Assembly (NCBI GenBank): GCA_014526335.1
Contig: JACTAT010000048.1
Location: 502,704-566,703, forward strand
Direction of reading: 5' to 3'
DNA from: Chrysaora quinquecirrha
Lineage: Eukaryota; Cnidaria; Scyphozoa; Semaeostomeae; Pelagiidae
Length of the DNA stretch: 64,000 nt
Below, piece by piece: positions 55,467 to 64,000 of this stretch. Under the pieces are notes generated by a model, which saw only the letters and a program-made list of their open reading frames with translations, searched no databases and had not been told where the DNA came from. Position numbers and translations under genes: made by a program. The stretch's first letter is position 1. Every line of letters begins with the position of its first letter.

Positions 55467-57439
55467 CAAATTTTTGGTGTTTTTGTTTTTGCGATTTAAA
55501 TATTTCACAATTTTTTTTAATATCTAAATGTCACTTTGACACAACAAGAAGGCTTTTTGGAATGATTCAAATCTTTAGATCTATTTTTACTCACATCTTT
55601 TCAATTATAAATTTACTTTCAATTTATTTCTGTCGTTTTTGTGTTGGAAATGTTTTCAAAAGTCCGAGGAGATGTCTGGGAACTAAAATTTGCTTTGGGT
55701 ATAATTTTTTAGTTTGTTTTCGACATTATTTTTTAACGTGTTTTGTTGTTCCCTTCCATGAATATTAGGACCACTAGGAGATTGTCGTCTACTAAGAAAT
55801 ACGGCAGTCCCCTCAAAGGCAAATTTTTGGTGTTTTTGTTTTTGCGATTTAAATATTTCACAATTTTTTTTAATATCTAAATGTCACTTTGACACAACAA
55901 GAAGGCTTTTTGGAATGATTCAAATCTTTAGATCTATTTTTACTCACATCTTTTCAATTATAAATTTACTTTCAATTTATTTCTGTCGTTTTTGTGTTGG
56001 AAATGTTTTCAAAAGTCCGAGGAGATGTCTGGGAACTAAAATTTGCTTTGGGTATAATTTTTTAGTTTGTTTTCGACATTATTTTTTAACGTGTTTTGTT
56101 GTTCCCTTCCATGAATATTAGGACCACTAGGAGATTGTCGTCTACTAAGAAATACGGCAGTCCCCTCAAAGGCAATTTTTTGGTGTTTTTGTTTTTGTGA
56201 TTTAAATATTTTACAATTTTTTCTAATAACAAAAAGTCACTTTGACAAAACAAGAAGGCTTTTTGGAATGACTCAAATCTTTAGATCTATTTTTACTCAT
56301 ATCTTTTCAATTATAAATTTATTTTCAATTTATCTCTCAACACTGACACTAACTTTCATGTTCATTTGGATTTTATTTTCATTTTCATTTCATCTTTCAT
56401 TTAATTTAAAGTTTTATTGTAGCTGAAGAATTTAGAATTATATTAAATTATTTTAAATTATAAATTATATTAAATTTCAATTTTATTAATATTTACATTA
56501 AGGCCAATACCATTAGGTATACCAACGGGAGGTCCAAATCAATGTCGGCAATTAATAAACGTGAGATGTCTGGGAACAAGAATTTGCTTTCCGTATAATT
56601 TTTTAGTTTGTTTTTGACATTATTTTTTAACGTGTTTTGTTGTTCCCTTCCATGAATATTAGGACCACTAGGAGATTGTCGTCTACTAAGAAATACGGCA
56701 GTCCCCTCAAAGGCAATTTTTTGGTGTTTTTGTTTTTGTGATTTAAATATTTTACAATTTTTTCTAATAACAAAAAGTCACTTTGACAAAACAAGAAGGC
56801 TTTTTGGAATGACTCAAATCTTTAGATCTATTTTTACTCGTATCTTTTCAATTATAAATTTATTTTCAATTTATCTCTCAACACTGACACTAACTTTCAT
56901 GTTCATTTGGATTTTATTTTCATTTTCATTTCATCTTTCATTTAATTTAAAGTTTTATTGTAGCTGAAGAATTTAGAATTATATTAAATTATTTTAGATT
57001 ATAAATTATATTAAATTTCAATTTTATTAATATTTACATTAAGGCCAATACCATTAGGTATACCAACTGGAGGTCCAAATCAATGTCGGCAATTAATAAA
57101 CGTAGTTTCATCCTATCACAAGTGAAATTGTTTCTTCAAAAATTAATAAATAGGGGGGTCCTACTAAGGCCCTGTGGGTGGGGGAAAAACTCAAAATTAA
57201 TAAACCGGAGGACGTTTATTAGGCATCTAAGAGTATGAAGATGAATTAAGATGATGATAAAGTTTGACATTGGCATTATTGCATGTGGCGATAAAGAACA
57301 GCCTAAACATTAAGTTCAAGTTTCAACGTTATTTCAGATTTACATCAAGATTAACAACAAGGTTCAGATAAAGACTCATTTCAAAATGAACTTTAAGTTT
57401 AATTTCAAAAATGAAATACTGATACTTAGAGCAAGACTA

Positions 57440-57700
57440 ACAAAGACTAAGACTAATATTAAGATGGAGTTCAAGATTAACTAAGACTAAGATTAAGATT
57501 AATCTTAAGATTAAGGTTAGAATTAAGATTCAGATTTAGATTCAGATACAGATTCAGATTAAGATTAAGATTAAGATTAACATTTAGATTAACATTAAGG
57601 TTAACATTCCAATTCAGGTAGAAGTTAAGATTAAGATTCCATTTAACTTGAAGACTAAGATTAAGACTAGACTAACATTAAGATTGAGATCAAGATTTTG
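57440..57700. repeat. ATTAAG hexamer tract (copy 3)
   Basis: Degenerate hexamers followed, as in the other copies, by the ttggcggagttcat / ggtggtcctcatgag block at 57,715-57,840. Confidence 0.85.
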
Positions 57701-58109
57701 ATTAACAGAAAATATAGCCACCTCAATGCACAGTGTCTTTTAGGTCGAAGCTCTTATTGGCGGAGTTCATCAGAGGTGGTGGTCCTCATGAGGCTGTGGT
57801 CCTCATGAGGCGGTGGTCTTACACGGGCAAGAGCTAGTCTACTATACTAAAGTAGTAGTAGTCATGGAGACCGATTTTGTCCGAGATCATCCTCCTAGGG
57901 TTTTCAAGATCCAGTGCTCGCTCTTGCACCTTTCCCTGCCGCCCCTGCTGTAGTTTTGCCATCGAACCTTCTTTTTCACGTTTCTGCTATCGTTTCTGGG
58001 GTAATTGGGGCTAACCCTTCTTTGATCTGGGCAGTCTGGTGCCACTGAGAACAAAAGAACGAGGTGTTCGCTGCGGGATTAATCCCTTTTTCTTAACACC
58101 TCGACACTT

Positions 58110-58182
58110 TGATTAGCGCGGCCTGTTTGTTATCCTGTTTGGAAACAACGAGGTCAGGGGATCGATTCCCCTCATGAGAGTA
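58110..58182 (+). tRNA. tRNA-like segment 4 in repeat array (degenerate)
   Basis: It has a weak A-box (tagcgcggcctgtttg) and a clear B box ggggatcgattcccctc, again followed directly by a T-rich repeat section. A pseudo-tRNA or SINE head. Confidence 0.35.
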
Positions 58183-58190
58183 TGGTTGCT

Positions 58191-60260
58191 TTTTATTTTT
58201 GTTTATTTCTTTTATTTTATTGACAAACATTTCTGTAAAAAGGAAAGTCAAGTCTAGAAGACTAAATTTATTTCTTCCTTAAATTTTCAGCCCGTTTAGA
58301 ACACAAAAAATAATTCCATTTCGTATATGTGTCAGTCTAATTTATTTCCTCCAGTAAAATAAAATTGACAGAATAAGGCATTCGAAATCAATGGGAATCC
58401 CGTGATTGGAGCAAGATTTGTACAGATTTCTCTTCTTAAAGTCAGCCGAACATCTTGAATGTATGGCAGACTAAAGTCTAAAAGTTTATTTTGAGAATTA
58501 CTGCTAAGTTATACTTTGATAATTACTTTCAAGTTATTATACAATATTTTCGTTCTGTAACTTATCCATGACATTTCATCTATATTAACAATTTCCATTT
58601 GCACGAATGTCGCTGAAAAAACACTTTTGGTTCGAGTATTTACATTTTCCACAAGGAAGTAGACAGCACGGGAGGTTGACATGTTGTTTTCATCACCTGG
58701 CACTGCTCACAAAACATGGATCTACAACCCCAGTATCGAGGAATAGGACTGAGGAATAGGAAAAAGATCACACCCGACAATATCAGCAGCAACAATTACT
58801 GGACTAAGGAGTAGGTCCGAGCAACTGAACTTTATAACAACTGAGGACAAAAACCAAAAACATGCTGCACAACAACAACTTTGGGTTCTCGCGTTTTGCA
58901 TCCAAAAGAACAAGCGATCCGTACCGTGTCAAAAGGGCTGAGCAACCCCGGTGGGGTACTTAATATGAATTGGGTACCGGTACCGCCCATATAGGTCGGT
59001 TTTTGGCCCTGAAATTCTCTACAAATTGCTATGATTTTCTCCAAAACCACCATAAATTGGGGTGGGAAATTTAAGAACACTCAAACATTTTACTTCATTT
59101 AGGTCACATCAATGTTACAATCGTTCGATGTTCGCAGTATTATTTAAAGCTATAATAGAATGAGATCTACAAAGTCATTTCTCTCATCCCCTGTTTTCCT
59201 CTTCATTGCATATGTCTACATTATATGTGGGTGCGTTCGAAAAATCTGGGCCGCACATCCCCCTTCATCAATAAGTCATGTACTGACGTAGCTACAACTG
59301 AGGACGAGGGTCTAAGAGCTTGAAGGACTAAAGATTACTTTACTTTGCATATAATCGATTCTTGCATACTAACCACTCAAAACACCAAGCGACCCATACT
59401 TACTGTGATAGTTTACGTACTTTGCCATCCACACCTGAATTCAGTCAGGCATTAATGGATCAAGGGTACAGCAACTATACTAAAGTACAACCGAGGACCT
59501 AAGAACCAGCTGCAAATGATGGTCGAAGCATTTCTTTCCATTTCTAAGGGGCAACGTCTACACGGATACGTTTTAACAAAGTTCCGTTTTCAAAACATTC
59601 CACTCTGGAAACCGTTTTCAAATATTTCGCTCTCAGTCGCCAATTTACCGCTGCCATGTTACCTCATTGTCCCTAATCTCCCTTCAATATTAAAGTCTCT
59701 CAATGTGAAAAGTAGTATCGTTACTGTCACTAACAGTTCCTTTTTCCTGCCATGTATAGAACGTAAACGGACTGCCCCCGTCAATGATTCACAGACACCA
59801 AGATCCTTCTCCACTTAAAGCACTGTAAAAGCTAAAGCTTCTTTCCACTTCAAGACTAAGCCATTCGTGCAGACAGTCACTGAAGCTAAGTTAAGACTAA
59901 CCAGTCTAAAAGCTTCAAACCGTTCATGCAATACCGCGGTGATAAAATACTTTCCCAAACCATTGTATACAATCAAACTATACTAATTTCCCGTGCATAC
60001 TATGAAAATCTCATTCACCTCACTTCGTATAACAATAACAGTGCAGCTACGCTAAAGGCAACATAACACACCACTGAAACAGTTTTGTCTCATACTTTTC
60101 TAGCAGTGATCGTGTCCTCTTACCAAACTGATTTGTTATTTAGAATGTCCCTCTTCACAAACAACCGCTCCAAGGCGGGGGTCCAAAGTGACCCGCGGAG
60201 CGCAAAAGCCCGACCCGAAGCGCGCGCAGCGCGCCTCGGGGCCAGGGCTAGTCCCATTAT
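58191..60260. other. Intergenic, no recognisable gene
   Basis: Short frames on both strands (for example 59,516-59,818 plus, 58,832-59,080 minus) show no family features or splice-consistent neighbours. The part at 58,945-59,070 is a fragment related to the hAT MITE at 4,203-4,601 (caaccccggtggggtactt). Confidence 0.45.
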
Positions 60261-60266
60261 AATACT

Positions 60267-60420
60267 GTATAATTCAATTCAATTCAATTTAATTCAATTT
60301 CAAATTCACAGAATACAAAAAATTTAAAGTTAATATAAAAAATACGTATTCTGTGCGACCCAAAAAAAGCAGAGCTTATCTAGTTTGGGCCGCAAATTAA
60401 AGTTGTAATAATACAGAATT
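60267..60420 (-). mobile_element. LINE 3' tail with AATTC microsatellite
   Basis: Inverse relative of 15,500-15,715: AATTC repeats, then gtgcgacccaa ... agcagagcttatc ... ttgggccgc. A 3' hairpin followed by a short tandem tail. No coding part attached. Confidence 0.55.
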
Positions 60421-60759
60421 AAAAATTAGACATTATAACAAATCTGACCTATCGCCATTTCCAGCAGGTTTAATATTAAAACTTGAAATCTCGAACATGA
60501 GTAGTCCTTCACAATGTCTTTTGGCTAATGGATGACTGGGCATCATTTTGGTACCATTATGACGCCAGTTGCCCCTATGACGTCATCAGCCCCCTTATGA
60601 TGTTACAAACACACCCAATCATCCTTATTTTGCTGTCTTAGCGTACGTCTATCGCATAATTAGTGATTTTGTGACTATTGCACCCCAACCAATAAAATTA
60701 TACAAGCTGGAAAATAGAATCCAGATCTGTTCTGATCATAATGGTGATGACGTCATCAT

Positions 60760-61035
60760 AATTTCAAACCAGTTTTTCTCGAAATTGGTAGGTCGTATTG
60801 AAATACTGTCAAAAACAATTTTACTCAGCATTTCAAGCTCTACATATTGCAGTAATCAGATTTGAAAAAGTGTGACTTTTTTGATTGACTTAATTAGGCC
60901 TAATTAGGCATTAATTAAAGCTACTTCCGGTGAAAATTTTTGAAGGCCCATCTTGGATTCGTGTTCTCCGACCTTTTTTTAGTAGATATCAATTTACAAA
61001 CCCTAGGTTACCCTCTTTGCTAGATTGTTGCGGAA
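60760..61035. repeat. Dispersed repeat, inverse of 52,743-53,015
   Basis: The landmarks of 52,743-53,015 appear here in reverse complement and reverse order (aattaggcctaattaggc, ggcccatcttggattcg, taggttaccctctttgctag). Confidence 0.75.
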
Positions 61036-61429
61036 AAAACCCTGTCTAACAGTATAAAGAAAGCTATTTAACCAAAAATTTTAACAAAATCTCAGCCCTA
61101 GTTGCTTATTGACCAATTGCTTTTAAAGTGCAGCTGATCTATGTGTAAACCACGTGATCCGATGTCAGCTTGGATTGTTCTTGTATTTACATAATTTCAA
61201 AATTGCGATGAATAGCGGAATCATTTTCGGGCATACTTAAAAGCTTTTTTCGTCTAACACTCCTCAGAGTATGAACGTCAGAAACAGACCGAAACAATAG
61301 ACTAAGGCGGAATTTATACCCAGATGCGGCTCGAAATGCACCAATCAGAAAGAACGAAAAGCTGAATTGGCATTGTGTTTTAAACACCAATCAGCTGGTC
61401 GGATACAACGGGAGGACCAATGAATTATT

Positions 61430-61812
61430 TGAAGAGTCCAAGTGAGAAAACGAACTCTTTCTGTCTACACAGAACCGGCCTTTTGGTTTTGATGTAGACA
61501 GATTCCAAAACCCCTAAGTGAAACAAAGATCTTGCTTTGCCAATGATTCTGAAAAAATCCTCGCTGTAATTTTCCGCACAAATCGGGTTATCGAGTAGAT
61601 GCTGTCCTATGGCAGAATCATGTTTAAGACTAGGTTGTTGTTTAGACCCACGGGGTGGTTGCTCTCTTTGCCGAAAATTATGCAGACGAATGTTAGTAGG
61701 GACATGCTGCTTTATCCTATCACCTAATCTCTGGGAAGTACGACCTACGTACCTGGCATTTCACCGGCACGAGAATTCATAAATGACCAAACTTTTTTGT
61801 GTGGTAGGTACG
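61430..61812 (-). pseudogene. Penelope-like retroelement, GIY-YIG endonuclease end
   Basis: The minus frame reads KSLVIYEFSCR, a TGA, then NARYVGRTSQRLGDRIKQHV, a basic stretch, and EDFFRIIGKARSLFHLGVLE to a final KEFVFSLGLFK-stop. The pairing IYEF / YVGRT with RL.DRI..H is the GIY-YIG nuclease of Penelope-like elements. The reverse transcriptase is absent, and an in-frame stop sits in the Cys motif. The fragment abuts the broken BEL/Pao polyprotein directly, and its 3' tail (61,195-61,430) is shared with 4,050-4,800. Confidence 0.82.
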
Positions 61813-64000
61813 CGAATTTGACATTGATTCCAGTCGTTAACCGCTTCTCGAAGCTCCTTTTCACCTCTGACGAAATTTCCGCCGTTATCTGATCTCATTT
61901 CGCGGGGCTTTCCTCTTCTTGCGATAAACCTTCTCATTGCGTTGATGAATGATGACGTGTCGAGTGAACTAGCGACTTCAATCAATATGGATAGCCCGAA
62001 TAGTTAGGCATGTAAAGATGACCCCGTACCTTTTAACGGTGCTCCTACCGCGTTTGACGATGAAAGGCCCGAAACAATCGACGCCTACGTACGTAAAGGG
62101 TGGCTCGGAAGGAGTAACTCTGTCCGCAGGCAAACTTGCCATTTTCTGTTGGGCAACTGACGCTTGCCTTCTTTTGCAACTGAAACATTCTTTTAGAACT
62201 CTCTTGGTGAGTTGCCTTCCGTTGATAATCCAGTAGTTTTCTCGAATTAAAGATAACGTATATTCTAATCCGAAGTGACCTGACAGACGATGGTAATAAT
62301 TGACGATTAAGTCAACCACATGATGATTCTTTGGTAGAATAGCAGGGTGCTTTAATCTGTTGTCGACTGGCGCATGTTGAAGGCGACCTCCAACACATAA
62401 AAGATCGTTGATAAGTACTGGGTCTAGCTTATAGACTCTGCTAGATTTCTTTAATACCCCTTTGCTTGGTTGATCAATTTGCTGTCGAAGCTGAAGAAGT
62501 TCTTCTTTGAATGATAGACTCTGAATATACTTGACGATTGCTGCTTCAGCGAAATTCATCTCATTTACAGAGATCAAAGGCACTGAATCGATTGATTGAG
62601 TTTCGATCGGCTGATCAGTTTTGCGATTTCTGATACGATTCAAGAGATTTGACTTGAAACGAAGGATCCACGCGATGATTTTCTTTAGGCGACTCCAGGA
62701 GGAAAATTGCTTGATGATATTTTCAATTGGGTCGAAGGGTTTAGCTTCAGTCGCATATACCGTAGATGATTTCTTGACCTCAGGGTCGTCTTCTTCTATT
62801 TGATTCATGCCACTAGGTCGCTGTGGCCATTTTTCAGTTGGCTGAGTGAGGAAATGTGGACCGTATATCCACCGTTGAAGCGAAGTGGCTGAAGCTCCTC
62901 TAGATGATTCGTCTGCAGGATTAGATTGCGTGTCGATGTATCTCCATTGAGATGGTGAAGTTGCGTCGTGGATGGTTGCGATACGATTGGCGACGAATGT
63001 CTGGAATCGCTTTCCTGTATTCTCGATATAGCGAAGCACACAAGTGCTATCTGTCCAGAAGATTGATTCGTCGATTTCTAGGCTCAATTCTTGTCGAGTG
63101 ATTCGATCCAGTCTAGTAGCGACAACTGCGGCAGACAATTCTAGGCGTGGAATTGTCAACGACTTAAGAGGTGCAAGCCTTGACTTACCCATGACGAATG
63201 AACAATGAACGTTGCCCTTGTTATCTGTAATTCTGAGGTACGTGACAGCTCCGTACCCTTGCTGGGATGCATCTGAGAAATGGTGAACTTGGATTGATGT
63301 GATCTCGCCGAATGCTGATGGCTTGAAACAGCGATCAATTGCAAGATGCTCTAATTTTGGTAGCTCTTGCAACCAGTTTTGCCAGCGTTGCATGTACTCA
63401 TCTGGAACAGGGTCGTCCAAGTCGAGATTCTTCCTACACAGCTCCTGCAGAATCAATTTCGCTTGTAGTATGAACGGAGCAGCGAATCCCAAAGGATCGT
63501 AAACTGAGCTGATGATTGACAATAACCCTCTTCTTGTTGCCGGTCTGTCCTTCAGGGTTATTTTGAATCCAAACTGATCATTTGATACGTTCCATTGAAC
63601 GCCGAGGGCTCTTTCGATATGCATTTTGTCAAAGTCTAAATCTTTCACATTTGATGCTCTTTCCGATTCTGGAAGCGACTTAATAACCTCCTTAGAATTA
63701 GATGTCCATTTAGTTAGCCTGAAACCACCTCTTGCTAGAAGACTGCGCAATTGATCTGCAAGCTGAATTGCTTCTTCTTCTGAATTAACTGACTGCAAAC
63801 AGTCATCTACGTAGAAGTTCCTCTCCACGGTTTGAATTGTCAGTGGGTCGAAATCTGCCTGGTTGTCTTGAGCTGTTCTCTTCAATGCGAAATTGGCACA
63901 ACTAGGTGAAGATGTTGCACCAAATAAATGCACAACCATTTTGTATTCTTCAGGCGTTGCGGAAAGGTCGCCATCTGGCCACCATAAGAATCTTAAGGCA
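61813..64000 (-). pseudogene. BEL/Pao LTR retrotransposon polyprotein, truncated and frameshifted
   Basis: The frame enters at the window end (LRFLWWPDGDLSATPEEYK) and runs to 61,978. In order: reverse transcriptase with HLFGATSSPSCANFAL and catalytic YVDD; RT thumb (YDPLGFAAPF); RNase H (HHFSDASQQGYGAVTY, FWTDSTCVLRYI); linker; integrase zinc-binding H-H-C-C region (YYHRLSGHFG ... CFSCKRR); and integrase core with VGVDCFGPF. The core continues in another frame after 61,978 (MRSDNGGNF). The break coincides with a 4-bp direct duplication (ttgattga). The integrase C-terminus and any 3' LTR are missing, because the sequence switches to the Penelope-like fragment at about 61,813. The N-terminal gag/protease part lies beyond the window. 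Confidence 0.9.

Larger units (their letters stand above)
53280..58190. repeat. Array of long direct repeats with tRNA-like heads and hexamer tails
   Basis: Units beginning tttttggtgtttttgttttt and ending attaggaccactaggagattgt-type sequence recur at about 53,410, 53,760, 55,470, 55,823, 56,176 and 56,710. The shorter period is about 353 bp. Some units extend into a longer section (tctctcaacactgacac ... accattaggtatacc ... attaataaacc) that ends in ATTAAG hexamers and the ttggcggagttcat block, at 54,395-54,860 and 57,340-57,840. Repeated frames at 55,427-55,768 and 55,915-56,121 are unit artefacts and not genes. The family is the same as at 1-560. Confidence 0.85.

Noticed and set aside
55427..56121. 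Two identical Phe/Ile-rich small proteins
   Set aside because: They come from consecutive copies of the 353-bp repeat unit; no start context or homology.
60085..60327. Arg/Ala-rich small protein
   Set aside because: The frame crosses a GC-rich patch and runs into the LINE tail; no homologous motif or splice context.

Overview
The window looks like nuclear DNA of an animal, most likely a cnidarian (anthozoan-like). It is AT-rich, its genes are split by GT-AG introns of about 0.5-3 kb, and most of the rest is transposon debris. The genus or species cannot be told from the sequence. Only five loci look protein coding and host-derived or recently autonomous; most other open reading frames are chance frames inside repeats. 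Exons were joined by eye from splice signals, reading phase and known family sequence.

Layout: (1) 1-2,660 holds a degenerate ATTAAG hexamer tract and unrecognised spacer. (2) 3,450-19,478, minus strand, is a MAP kinase kinase 7 gene (MAP2K7) with eleven located exons and introns full of SINEs, MITEs, a TCAG microsatellite and a 2.4-kb palindromic element. (3) 21,303-32,104, minus strand, is AIMP1, the tRNA-synthetase-complex cofactor and EMAP-II precursor. It carries a 182-bp segment, including one coding exon, repeated four times in tandem. (4) 33,928-39,727, plus strand, is a large secreted or membrane-anchored protein: two beta-trefoil (ricin-B-like) lectin units, an ILEI/PANDER domain, an F5/8 type C (discoidin) domain and an unrecognised extracellular tail. 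(5) 40,300-45,080 and 49,640-50,310 are broken LINE pieces. (6) 45,329-47,751, minus strand, is a three-exon gene for a predicted 93-residue secreted precursor: signal peptide, very acidic propiece, Arg/Trp/Tyr-rich basic C-terminus. It has the layout of an antimicrobial-peptide precursor, and its first intron carries a fold-back transposon with a perfect 9-bp target duplication. (7) 53,280-58,190 is a long array of direct repeats seeded with four tRNA-like segments and ending in the same hexamer tract found at the window start. (8) 61,430-64,000, minus strand, is a Penelope-like GIY-YIG fragment abutting a truncated BEL/Pao polyprotein that runs off the window.

The host genes do not form an operon. 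MAP2K7 and AIMP1 are house-keeping or signalling genes in head-to-tail order. The lectin-ILEI-discoidin protein and the putative cationic peptide are both secreted and could both serve surface or immune recognition, but that link is inference from layout only. The items most worth a second look are the peptide precursor, the AIMP1 exon quadruplication and the multidomain lectin.
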